A stretch of DNA of 8,915 nt from JBKHXU01 sp046565865 (GTDB taxonomy: Bacteria; Pseudomonadota; Gammaproteobacteria; Acidiferrobacterales; Sulfurifustaceae): contig JBKHXU010000223.1 of the NCBI GenBank assembly GCA_046565865.1, positions 1-8,915 on the forward strand. The letters run 5' to 3'. Numbering within the stretch: position 1 is the first letter of the stretch; every line of letters starts with the position of its first letter. The translations under genes and the position numbers were made by a program. This document shows, piece after piece, positions 1-6,703 of this stretch. The notes under the pieces were generated by a model. That model had not been told where the DNA came from, ran no database searches, and saw only the letters and a program-made list of their open reading frames with translations.

Positions 1-100
1 TCAGGATCAGCCGCTCGCCGCGCGCGAAGCGCAGGTCCTTGAGCACGACGATGGGATCGGCGGGCGCACTGGCGGTGCGCGCGGTGGCGGGCTGACTCAA
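1..100 (-). CDS. mlaF: ABC transporter ATP-binding protein, probable MlaF (N-terminus only)
   Basis: Only the first 33 codons are in the window; the gene runs off the left edge. Residues 17-33 read IVVLKDLRFARGERLIL, the first strand region of an ABC ATPase before the Walker A motif. They match the start of E. coli MlaF (VDMRDVSFTRGNRCIF, from memory) better than a generic ABC protein. MlaF is the cytoplasmic ATPase of the MlaFEDB complex, which moves phospholipids from the outer to the inner membrane. The start is a TTG at 100-98. An ATG at 120-118 meets a stop after seven codons, and AAGGA (111-107) lies 6 nt before the TTG. The kds/lpt genes later in the window support the MlaF assignment, because mlaF and kdsD lie close and divergent in several gammaproteobacteria. 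The Walker motifs are outside the window, so another ABC ATPase cannot be excluded. Confidence 0.75.
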   Translation of the reverse strand, partial: MSQPATARTASAPADPIVVLKDLRFARGERLIL

Positions 101-129
101 GCCGTATCCTTGGTGGTCATGGTGGCGCG

Positions 130-158
130 ATTCTAACAGTCCGGGGGTACGTTGCTAC
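130..158 (-). promoter_or_regulatory. Putative extended -10 promoter for mlaF
   Basis: On the minus strand TGTTAGAAT (138-130) is an extended -10 element (TGn plus TAGAAT). A weak -35 candidate, GTAGCA (158-153), lies 17 nt upstream. Transcription would begin near 124, leaving a leader of about 24 nt before the TTG start. It lies downstream of acs on the same strand, so read-through from acs is also possible. Inferred from sequence alone. Confidence 0.45.
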
Positions 159-174
159 CAGCGCCTCGCGCGCA

Positions 175-222
175 CCCCCTCCCCCTTCCCTCCCCGCAAG
201 CGGGGGACGGTTAGGGTGGAGG
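175..222 (+). repeat. GC-rich palindromic intergenic repeat, copy 1
   Basis: This is an imperfect palindrome with core stem CCCCGC (192-197) and GCGGGG (200-205) around a 2-nt centre. The left arm is C-rich (C runs at 175-179, 181-185, 188-190 and 192-195). The right arm carries the family signature GGTTAGGGT. Related copies lie at 4302-4347 (inverted) and 6704-6757 (same orientation). On the minus strand the left arm has four G runs of three or more separated by 1-2 nt, a strong G-quadruplex motif. It sits between the acs stop and the mlaF promoter, where it could act as a 3'-end structure for acs mRNA. No T-tract follows on the acs-sense strand, so it is not a classic intrinsic terminator. 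Confidence 0.8.
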
Positions 223-256
223 CGATTGCCGCGGAGAATTGAACAGGCCTCGGTGA

Positions 257-2209
257 CTACGGCGCCGCTTGCTGCACCCGATTGCGTACGAGATCGTCAA
301 CCACACTCGGATCGGCAAGCGTCGTGGTATCGCCGAGATTGGAAACATCGTTCGCCGCGATCTTGCGCAGGATGCGCCGCATGATCTTGCCCGAGCGCGT
401 CTTCGGTAATCCGGGCGCCCACTGAATCGCGTCGGGCGTCGCGATCGGTCCGATCTCCTTGCGCACCTGTTGCACCAATTCCTTGCGCAGCGCATCCGAT
501 GGCTGCACGCCGGCCATGAGCGTTACGTAGGCATAGATGCCGGTACCTTTAATATCGTGCGGGAAACCGACGACGGCCGCCTCGGCCACCGAAGGATGGA
601 GCACCAGCGCGCTCTCCACCTCGGCCGTGCCGAGACGATGGCCCGAGACGTTGAGCACGTCGTCGACGCGCCCGGTGATCCAGTAGTAACCGTCGGCATC
701 GCGGCGCGCGCCGTCGCCGGTGAAGTACATGCCGGGATAGGTCTTGAAATAGGTATCGACGAAGCGCTGATGATCGCCGTACACCGTGCGCATCTGCCCC
801 GGCCACGGGCGCGTGATCACGAGATTGCCCGAGGCGGCGCCGTCGAGCACCTTGCCGTTCGGATCGACGATGGCGGGGATGATGCCGAAGAACGGCCGCG
901 TCGCCGAACCGGGCTTCAATTTCGTCGCGCCGGGCAGCGGTGTAATAAGAATGCCGCCGGTCTCGGTTTGCCACCAGGTATCGACAATCGGCACGCGCGC
1001 ATCGCCGACGGTGTGGTAGTACCACTCCCATGCCTCGGGATTGATCGGCTCACCGACGGTGCCGAGCAGCTTCAACGTCTTGCGCGATGTTTTCTTGACC
1101 GGCGCGTCGCCCTCGCGCATCAGCGCGCGGATCGCGGTCGGCGCGGTGTAGAAAATATTCACCTTGTGCTTGTCGATCACCTCCCAGAAGCGCGAGCTGG
1201 TGGGATAGTTCGGCACGCCTTCGAACATCAGCGTCGTCGCGCCGTTCGCCAGCGGGCCGTAGACGATGTACGAATGCCCCGTCACCCAGCCGACGTCGGC
1301 GGTGCACCAGTAGATATCGCCGTCGTGATAGTCGAACACGTACTTGTGCGTGATTGCGGCATATAAAAGGTATCCGCCGGTGGTGTGCAGCACGCCCTTC
1401 GGCTTGCCGGTGGAACCCGACGTATAAAGGATGAACAGCGGGTCCTCGGCGTCCATCTCCTCGGGCTTGCACTCGGCGCTGACCTTGGCGATCTCGTCGT
1501 GGTACCACACGTCGCGCCCGGCTTTCCAGGCGATGTTGCCGCCCGTGCGCTTCACCACGATCACGCTGTGCACGTTCGGGCACTTCGTCAGCGCCGCGTC
1601 GGTGTTGGCCTTGAGCGGCACCTTCTTGTTGCCGCGCACGCCTTCGTCGGCGGTGATCACCACGCGGCAATCGGAATCGAGGATGCGGTCCTTGAGCGAC
1701 TCCGGCGAAAACCCACCGAACACCACCGAGTGCACCGCGCCGATGCGCGCGCACGCGAGCATGGCCATGGTCGCCTCGGGAATCATCGGCATATAGATAC
1801 AGACGCGGTCGCCCTTCTTCACGCCGCGCGCCTTGAGCACGTTGGCGAACTTGCACACGGCGGCATGCAGCTCGCGGTAGGTTATTTTTTTGTCGACCGC
1901 CGGATCGTCGCTCTCCCAGATCACCGCGGTCTGATCGCCGCGTTTTTCGAGATGCCGATCGAGACAGTTGTACGAGGCATTGAGCTTGGCGCCCTCGAAC
2001 CAGCGGATGTAGAGGTTCTTGGCGTCGTAGCTCCAATCGCTGATCTGGGTCCACGGCTTGAACCACGTGATCAACGCCTTGGCCTGCTCGGCCCAGAACG
2101 CGTCCGGGTCTGCGATCGAGCGCGCGTACAGCTCCTGGTAGTTCTTGTCGTCAACGTAGGCGCGCGCCGCGACTGCGGGGGCGACATCGTAGGTTTTCTC
2201 ATCGGTCAT
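257..2209 (-). CDS. acs: Acetyl-CoA synthetase (AMP-forming)
   Basis: Cytoplasmic enzyme that activates acetate with ATP and CoA to acetyl-CoA, AMP and pyrophosphate, allowing acetate scavenging. The 650 residues match the usual length (652 in E. coli). Visible landmarks, in order: the N-terminal ACS domain (roughly 20-85), the adenylate-forming phosphate loop YTSGSTGKPKG (262-272), the acetate-pocket and ATP motif TWWQTETGG (411-419, with the Trp that restricts the pocket to acetate), the hinge region GRVDDVLNVSGHR (513-525), and the C-terminal TRSGKIMRR. K608 in that last motif is the lysine acetylated to switch the enzyme off in other bacteria. The ATG start is backed by AGGAGGT (2222-2216), the best Shine-Dalgarno sequence in the window, implying efficient translation. 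The 93-bp gap to the upstream DUF72-like gene on the same strand allows either co-transcription or its own promoter; no convincing promoter is visible there. No acetyltransferase or deacetylase partner is in the window. Confidence 0.97.
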   Translation of the reverse strand: MTDEKTYDVAPAVAARAYVDDKNYQELYARSIADPDAFWAEQAKALITWFKPWTQISDWSYDAKNLYIRWFEGAKLNASYNCLDRHLEKRGDQTAVIWESDDPAVDKKITYRELHAAVCKFANVLKARGVKKGDRVCIYMPMIPEATMAMLACARIGAVHSVVFGGFSPESLKDRILDSDCRVVITADEGVRGNKKVPLKANTDAALTKCPNVHSVIVVKRTGGNIAWKAGRDVWYHDEIAKVSAECKPEEMDAEDPLFILYTSGSTGKPKGVLHTTGGYLLYAAITHKYVFDYHDGDIYWCTADVGWVTGHSYIVYGPLANGATTLMFEGVPNYPTSSRFWEVIDKHKVNIFYTAPTAIRALMREGDAPVKKTSRKTLKLLGTVGEPINPEAWEWYYHTVGDARVPIVDTWWQTETGGILITPLPGATKLKPGSATRPFFGIIPAIVDPNGKVLDGAASGNLVITRPWPGQMRTVYGDHQRFVDTYFKTYPGMYFTGDGARRDADGYYWITGRVDDVLNVSGHRLGTAEVESALVLHPSVAEAAVVGFPHDIKGTGIYAYVTLMAGVQPSDALRKELVQQVRKEIGPIATPDAIQWAPGLPKTRSGKIMRRILRKIAANDVSNLGDTTTLADPSVVDDLVRNRVQQAAP

Positions 2210-2302
2210 CGACCCACCTCCTAGCCCTGCAAGCCGAGGATTTTGCGCATGGTCCCGCGGATTCTCAAGCGCCCGCCGCTCCCTTCACATCCGCTAACGT
2301 CG

Positions 2303-2989
2303 CTAGATTCCCATAAGCTCCGCCACGACCCGCGCCTGCTCCGCCCGCGTCGGCGCCTCGCGGCCGTCGAAAAATACGCCGGCGAGGCCATGGTCGCCCT
2401 GCCACGCGTGCGTCTGTTCCAGAATCCGCCGTTGTTCGCGCGGCGTGGCGGCCTCGGTCCGCACCACCAGCAAACGCCCTCCCGGCACCGGCTCCGGGTC
2501 ACGCGCCGGATACCAGCACTCGCCGACACGGTGACGAACCAAGACATCGCGCACGTCGGCGCATCGCCAGGACGATGCCGGATCGACGCAAACGGGAAAC
2601 GGCTCCAGTGCCGACACCAGTTGCGCGAGCCACGCGCTGTCGATGCCGTGCGCGTTGTCGAGCGGCACGAGCATGCCACGCACCTGCGCCGCGAGCGGCG
2701 CCAATCGCTCGATGAACGCCGCAATCTGCGGCGCCGGCGCCGGCACCGGACGCGCAAGCGCCGGGGGCAGCTCGACTACAAAACCGAATTCGGGGTCGCT
2801 GTCCTCGACCCATTGCGCCAGCGTACGTGCATCGGCTTCGGCCCCGGTCGCGCCGGGCACGATGACCGAGCGCAGCCGATTGCTGTAAAAGCAAAACCGC
2901 CAATCGGCCGGCAACTCGTCCGGATAGAACCGCGCGGCCCACGCGGGGTCGTCCCAACCGTAGGTGCCGATATAAATGGGTGTGCTCAT
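2303..2989 (-). CDS. DUF72 (YecE-like) family protein, divergent
   Basis: A 228-residue soluble protein with no signal peptide or membrane segment. The N-terminus, IYIGTYGWDDPAW then FYPDELPADWRFCFYSN (5-37), follows the DUF72 signature of a strand ending in G-T-x-G-W, then FYP-x-x-L and a Tyr-rich segment. DUF72 proteins are TIM-barrel-like and have no established biochemical role. Two features are atypical: the usual V-E-x-N-x-T-F-Y segment after the signature is replaced by SVIVPGATG (41-49), and the chain is shorter than the roughly 240-280 residues I recall for the family. Assignment therefore rests mainly on the first 40 residues, with a supporting VFFDGREAPTRAEQA segment near the C-terminus. 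The ATG at 2989 has no clear Shine-Dalgarno. A minus-strand TAGAAT at 3021-3016 could be its -10. It reads toward acs and is divergent from the SDR gene. Confidence 0.7.
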   Translation of the reverse strand: MSTPIYIGTYGWDDPAWAARFYPDELPADWRFCFYSNRLRSVIVPGATGAEADARTLAQWVEDSDPEFGFVVELPPALARPVPAPAPQIAAFIERLAPLAAQVRGMLVPLDNAHGIDSAWLAQLVSALEPFPVCVDPASSWRCADVRDVLVRHRVGECWYPARDPEPVPGGRLLVVRTEAATPREQRRILEQTHAWQGDHGLAGVFFDGREAPTRAEQARVVAELMGI

Positions 2990-3044
2990 GAACGCGTTAT
3001 CGACATGGGTGCGCTATTCTAGTGTGGTGTCCCTTAAATAACCC

Positions 3045-3131
3045 GTCATTGTCATTCCGAGCGCTGCGAGGAATCTCCTCCTATCGAGCACGTTGTCGAT
3101 AGTACAAGATCCTTTCTACGCTCAGGACAGT
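3045..3131. repeat. MITE-like palindromic element (GTCATTCCGAGC type)
   Basis: The left arm begins GTCATTCCGAGCGCTGCGAG (3051-3070) and continues GAATCTCC. The right arm (about 3106-3130) is an imperfect inverted copy with CTACGCTCAGGA. Between them is a perfect 7-bp inverted repeat, CTATCGA (3081-3087) and TCGATAG (3096-3102), around an 8-nt loop. The layout and wording match a non-coding palindromic repeat I recall from many bacterial genomes. GTCATT occurs twice in tandem at 3045-3056, at the left edge. The right arm has decayed more than the left, so the copy looks old. It fills most of the region between the divergent DUF72-like and SDR genes and encodes nothing. Confidence 0.75.
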
Positions 3132-3169
3132 AAAATTTGGCGGTACCAACGCATGACCGCGGAGATCGC

Positions 3170-4078
3170 GTGAAAGTTCTGGTTACCGGCTCGGCGTCGC
3201 GCCTCGCGACCGTGCTGCTGCCGCGACTGGCGGCGGACGAGCGTGTACGCCAGATCATCGGCGTGGACCGGCGCGAGGCGGAGTTTCGCGACCCGCGCTA
3301 CACCCAAGTACTGCTCGACACGCGGTCGCCGAACCTAGCGCCGGTGCTGAAGCACGTCGACGCCGTGATCCATCTCGCGCTGGCATCGAACGACCCGGAG
3401 CGACGCGCGATCAACCTGATCGGCACTCAGAACGTGGCGCGACTCGCGCTGGCGCAGGGGGCACGTCGGTTCGTGTGGCTGTCGAGCGCGGCGGTGTACG
3501 AACTGCCGCCGCGCGCGCGTGTGATGAACGAATCGCACCCGCGGCGCGCGTGGCCGGGCATCGGCTACGCCGAAGACTGCGTCGAAACCGAGGCCTGGCT
3601 CGATACGTTCGAGCACGACCCGGCGAACTTCACAGTGATACGTTTGCGGCCGCACCTCATCGTCGGCCCGCACCTGCCGCGGTTCGTGCGCGCCTCGCTG
3701 ACCGCGCCGTTTTATATTCCGTTCACCGATCGCCCACGTTTGCAGTGTGTGCACGAAGACGACGTGGCCCAAGCGCTGGTCGCCGCGCTTTACCAGGACG
3801 CGCGCGGGGCGTTTAATCTTGCCTGCGCCGACTCCGCCACGTTCGAGGAGATCAAACGCATGCAACACCGGCTGCTCCTGCCGCTCGCGTTCCCGCTCGC
3901 GCGCTCGCTGACGCGCCTCGGCGCGCGCCTGGGGTCCGGGATCGAACCGGCGTGGATCGAGGCGCTGCGCTACAACCTCGTGCTCGACACCAGCCGCGCC
4001 CGCAAGCAACTGAACTGGCGACCGCGGCACGACACGATCGCCGCCTGCCTCGACGGCATGAAGCCGACCCATGGGTGA
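3170..4078 (+). CDS. Extended SDR / NAD-dependent epimerase-like protein, catalytic residues atypical
   Basis: A 302-residue Rossmann-fold protein of the extended short-chain dehydrogenase (NAD-epimerase/dehydratase) type. Visible: first strand MKVLVTG (1-7), an acidic residue after the second strand (GVD, 31-33), HVDAVIHLA (62-70), strand five FVWLSSAAVYE (101-111), the SDR lobe motif IRLRPHLIVGPH (157-168), and LQCVHEDDVAQAL (191-203), typical of the family. Two canonical elements are altered. The glycine motif TGxxGxxG reads TGSASRLA (6-13), and the catalytic YxxxK reads YAEDC (133-137), so the lysine is a cysteine. The real substrate is unknown, and it may bind a nucleotide without catalysis. 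I chose the GTG at 3170 because GGAG lies 5 nt upstream and it starts exactly at the Rossmann strand; an in-frame TTG at 3137 would add 11 residues lacking homology. It overlaps the next gene by 8 nt, suggesting an operon. Confidence 0.8.
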   Translation: MKVLVTGSASRLATVLLPRLAADERVRQIIGVDRREAEFRDPRYTQVLLDTRSPNLAPVLKHVDAVIHLALASNDPERRAINLIGTQNVARLALAQGARRFVWLSSAAVYELPPRARVMNESHPRRAWPGIGYAEDCVETEAWLDTFEHDPANFTVIRLRPHLIVGPHLPRFVRASLTAPFYIPFTDRPRLQCVHEDDVAQALVAALYQDARGAFNLACADSATFEEIKRMQHRLLLPLAFPLARSLTRLGARLGSGIEPAWIEALRYNLVLDTSRARKQLNWRPRHDTIAACLDGMKPTHG

Positions 4079-4256
4079 AGTCATCAAATTCCCGCGGCGC
4101 GCCCTCGCCGACCGCGCCCACGGCAAGACGCTGTGCAAGAGCGGCTTTCACAAATGGAAGGTCGTGACCGCGCGTAAATTCGACGTGCGCCAGGGCAAGC
4201 TTGTCACCGTGTACCGCTGCGAGCGCTGCGGGCGGGAGAAAACCAAGCTCTTGTGA
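4071..4256 (+). CDS. Small zinc-ribbon-like protein of unknown function
   Basis: A 61-residue basic protein starting MGEVIKFPRR. C22, H27, C50 and C53 (the pairs CKSGFH and CERC) are spaced like a small zinc site built from two knuckles flanking a beta hairpin (VTARKFDVRQGKLVTVYRC). I recall similar short uncharacterised proteins in other proteobacteria that share the C-x4-H, the FDV-x-x-GKLVTVY stretch and the C-terminal CxxCG, which argues that this is a real gene rather than a chance frame. Its ATG lies inside the last codons of the SDR gene (8-nt overlap), so translation is probably coupled; no independent Shine-Dalgarno is evident. The high lysine and arginine content would allow nucleic acid binding, but nothing here proves it. 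No transcription terminator is visible after the stop. Confidence 0.65.
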   Translation: MGEVIKFPRRALADRAHGKTLCKSGFHKWKVVTARKFDVRQGKLVTVYRCERCGREKTKLL

Positions 4257-4301
4257 GAATACAGGCGCCGAAGGCGACCGTGTAGCAGTCGTTTACCGCA
4301 C

Positions 4302-4347
4302 AACCCTAACCCTCCCCCGCGTCGCGGGAGAGGGAATGGGAGGGAGT
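4302..4347 (-). repeat. GC-rich palindromic intergenic repeat, copy 2 (inverted)
   Basis: Same family as 175-222 and 6704-6757 but in opposite orientation: the CCCTAACCCT signature is on the left here. The core is CCCGCG (4316-4321) against CGCGGG (4323-4328). The plus strand carries four G runs (4326-4328, 4332-4334, 4338-4340, 4342-4344) with loops of 3, 3 and 1 nt, a G-quadruplex motif. It lies between the convergent zinc-ribbon gene and the methyltransferase remnant, directly against the last recognisable codon of the remnant, and supplies that frame's stop (TAG, 4308-4306). Confidence 0.8.
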
Positions 4348-4605
4348 GATTCGCGCCACCCGCAGAAACAACGGCCAAGTGATATGACGCGGCACCGCCA
4401 CGCCCCAGGCGCGCGCGAGGTTGGCACCGATGACGTCGAGCGGGTCGTTGCCGGTGCTCGTCGCGTAACGTTTCGCCGTCGACCAGCGGGTGTGTCGAAC
4501 CAATGCAGCGCCTGCGCCACCGTGACGAGATCGACGCTCAGGATAGGTCGGGCGGAAGTGCGCGTGGTCATGTGCGTGGCCGCTGAAATGATCGGAAAAG
4601 CTCAT
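4348..4605 (-). pseudogene. Remnant of a class I SAM-dependent methyltransferase (two internal deletions)
   Basis: Three pieces of one methyltransferase family survive in order on the minus strand. Piece A (4605-4540) encodes DHFSGHAHDHAHFRPTYP, the typical N-terminus. Piece B (4541-4494), in another frame, encodes SVDLVTVAQALHWFD, the motif IV/post-motif region. Piece C (from about 4485 to 4348), back in the first frame, encodes WSTAKRYATSTGNDPLD through ITWPLFLRVAR, the usual C-terminus. The SAM-binding glycine motif expected between A and B, and the segment expected between B and C, are missing. About 86 codons remain of an expected 250 or so. The open 99-codon frame from 4605 to 4306 hides this, because only its two ends are homologous and its tail is repeat sequence. 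The remnant ATG overlaps the antiporter stop by 4 bp (ATGA), so the intact gene was probably its operon partner. Family recognition is from memory; the deletions are inferred from the missing middle parts. Confidence 0.8.
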
Positions 4606-6581
4606 CGGCCACCTTGCAGCAGCCGTTCTTCGGCCGCCGCCAGCGCCTCGGGTTCACCGTACAGGACGAGCACGTCGCCGGCCGCAAAGCGCGTGTCGTC
4701 CGTCGGCGGCGACGCCTCGCGCCCGTCACGGCGCAGCGCACTCAGGCTCACGCCCAGCTCGTCGAGGCCGAGATCGGCGTATGCCTTATCGATCGCAAAC
4801 GCGCCGTCGGGCAGCGCCACGGTATGCAACCGCCGGCGATACGCCTCGCGCTGGCGCTCGCCGAACATGGCCCGCCCGTGAAAAAATCCGCGCAGCATGC
4901 GGTAACGGCTGCTGCGCACCTCGGCCACGTGGCGCACGATGCGATCCATCGGCACGCCGAGCAGCAGCAGTACATGCGAGCCCATCATCAGGCTGCCTTC
5001 GAGACTTTCCGGCACCACTTCGGTCGCGCCCGCCTGCATCAAGCGTTCGAGGTCGGCGTCGTCCATGGTACGCACGATCACCGGCATCTCCGGGCGCAGC
5101 GTGCGCGCGAGCTCGAGAATCTTTTGTGCGATCGCGGTGTCGTTGAAGCTCACCACCAGCGCCGCGGCGCGCGCGAGGCCCGCGGCCTCGAGCACATCGC
5201 GGCGCGTGGCGTCGCCGTAGACCACCGGCTTGCCAGCGTCGCGCGCGGCGCGCACGCGATAGGGATCGAGATCGAGCGCGAAGCTGGGGATCCCCTCCTG
5301 CTCCAGCATCCACGCCAGATTCTGTCCGCTGCGTCCGTAGCCGCAGATGATTACGTGGCGCGCGCGCGTCTCAGCCTCGCGCCGGATCGCCTCGACGTTG
5401 ACGCCGCGCGAGCGCGCGTAGCTCGGCACCAGTTTGCGCACCAACCGGCCGTTGTACCAAACGATGAGCGGCGCGCACAGCATGGTCAGCACCACCATCG
5501 CCAACACCAGTTGCGCGTGCGCGCCGTCGAGCACGTGGTGCTGCTGCGCCACGAGCAACAGCGCAAATCCGAACTCGCCCACCTGCGACAATACCAGACC
5601 GGTACGAAGGGCGGTGCCGGTCTCAAGGCCGAAGAGGCGCGCGAGCGCGGCGATGAGCGCGGTCTTGAACACCAGGATCGCGACCACGCCGGCCAGCACC
5701 AGCTGCCAGTACGCGAGCACGACACGCACGTCGAGCATCATGCCGATAGTGACGAAGAACAGGCCAAGCAGGACGTCGCGAAACGGTAGGATGTCGGCCT
5801 CGACCTGATGCCGGTACTGGGTCTCGGCCAGCATCATGCCGGCGAGGAAGCTGCCCAAGGCCAGCGACAGTCCCGCCGCCGACGTCACTGCCGCCGCGGC
5901 CAGCGTCAGCAGCAACACCGCGAGCATAAAGTACTCGCGCAGACGCGTGGCCGCGACCGCCTGGAACAGCGGCGGCAACACCCAGCGCCCGAGCACGAGG
6001 ATCACCGCGAGCACGAGCACGCCCTTGACGAACGCCCAACCGAGATTGGCGGCGAGCGGCGCCGACGCATCGCCGAGCGCCGGGATCAGGATCAGCAACG
6101 GCACGACGATCAAGTCCTGAAACAACAGCACGCCGATCGCGTGGCGCCCGTGGCGCGAATGTTGTTCCATCTGATCGATCAGCAGGCGCACGACGATGGC
6201 GGTCGAAGACATCGCAAGGATCCCGCCGATGGCGATCGCGCCGGGCAACGGCACGCCGAGGCCGACCGCAACGGCGGCGAAAGCGACACCGCTTATCAAG
6301 ACTTGCGCGCCGCCGAGACCGAACACTGCGGCCTTCATCGACATCAATCGCGCGATGGAGAACTCGAGCCCGACGGTAAACATGAGGAACACCAGACCGA
6401 ACTCGCCGAGGTAACTCCAATCGCTGCTCGCCGTGACCCAGCCGGCGCCGTGCGGCCCGACGATGACGCCCGCCGCGAGATACGCCAACATCTGCGGCAG
6501 GCGCAGGTAGTGGAAGATCGCGACCAGCACGAACGCGACCGCGAGCAGGATCAGGATGCTTTGAAAACCGATGGAGTCCAT
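4602..6581 (-). CDS. CPA2 monovalent cation:proton antiporter with RCK domains (KefB/YbaL type)
   Basis: A 659-residue inner-membrane protein. The first 380 or so residues are a chain of about a dozen hydrophobic segments forming the Na+/H+ exchanger domain. It includes LAYLAAGVIVGPHG (32-45), FMFTVGLEFS-like LMFTVGLEFS (66-75), ILAMSSTAIVV (121-131) and LLFQDLIVVPLL (152-163), the FQD segment typical of Kef-type transporters. A cytoplasmic RCK_N (TrkA-N) Rossmann domain follows, with HVIICGYGRSG (409-419) and an acidic LDLDP at the end of the second strand. A C-terminal RCK_C (TrkA-C) domain spans about 585-655. Such proteins exchange K+ or Na+ for protons under ligand control. KefB/KefC are glutathione-gated, but nothing here shows that ligand, so I give no symbol. 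The ATG at 6581 lacks a strong Shine-Dalgarno. It is divergent from kdsD. Confidence 0.92.
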   Translation of the reverse strand: MDSIGFQSILILLAVAFVLVAIFHYLRLPQMLAYLAAGVIVGPHGAGWVTASSDWSYLGEFGLVFLMFTVGLEFSIARLMSMKAAVFGLGGAQVLISGVAFAAVAVGLGVPLPGAIAIGGILAMSSTAIVVRLLIDQMEQHSRHGRHAIGVLLFQDLIVVPLLILIPALGDASAPLAANLGWAFVKGVLVLAVILVLGRWVLPPLFQAVAATRLREYFMLAVLLLTLAAAAVTSAAGLSLALGSFLAGMMLAETQYRHQVEADILPFRDVLLGLFFVTIGMMLDVRVVLAYWQLVLAGVVAILVFKTALIAALARLFGLETGTALRTGLVLSQVGEFGFALLLVAQQHHVLDGAHAQLVLAMVVLTMLCAPLIVWYNGRLVRKLVPSYARSRGVNVEAIRREAETRARHVIICGYGRSGQNLAWMLEQEGIPSFALDLDPYRVRAARDAGKPVVYGDATRRDVLEAAGLARAAALVVSFNDTAIAQKILELARTLRPEMPVIVRTMDDADLERLMQAGATEVVPESLEGSLMMGSHVLLLLGVPMDRIVRHVAEVRSSRYRMLRGFFHGRAMFGERQREAYRRRLHTVALPDGAFAIDKAYADLGLDELGVSLSALRRDGREASPPTDDTRFAAGDVLVLYGEPEALAAAEERLLQGGR

Positions 6582-6644
6582 CGTCGTTGGTGGCCGTTTC
6601 TCGGCGAAACGCGAGTTCGGGGTCGGCTCCTTTTCGGGAGCGTC

Positions 6645-6653
6645 TGATATACT
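6645..6653 (+). promoter_or_regulatory. Putative extended -10 promoter for kdsD-kdsC-lptC
   Basis: TGATATACT is an extended -10 (TGn plus TATACT, five of six consensus bases). The -35 position (around 6625-6630) is poor, as expected for an extended -10 promoter. A small inverted repeat, GCTCC (6626-6630) and GGAGC (6637-6641), ends 3 nt upstream and could be an operator or chance. Transcription would start near 6660, giving a leader of about 105 nt that contains repeat copy 3. The reverse strand across the same bases reads TATATC, so the divergent antiporter promoter might overlap. Confidence 0.5.
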
Positions 6654-6703
6654 TGGCCCAGATTAACCCAACCTATAACCGTCACACCATGAACTCGCTC
6701 TAT

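Noticed and set aside
470..2224. Long open frames on the plus strand (about 298 and 279 codons) opposite acs
   Set aside because: They are antisense to a clear acs gene, are rich in Arg/His/Ala as expected from GC-rich shadow frames, and show no recognisable motif or good start signal.
2221..2250. Nine-codon frame MRKILGLQG just upstream of acs, its TAG adjoining the Shine-Dalgarno
   Set aside because: No Shine-Dalgarno of its own and no attenuator-like structure or informative codon run; a chance frame is the simplest explanation.
4306..4605. A 99-codon hypothetical protein
   Set aside because: Only the first 22 and roughly the last 46 pre-repeat codons match the methyltransferase; the middle is a frame-shifted fragment and the tail is repeat, so it is a remnant rather than an intact gene.
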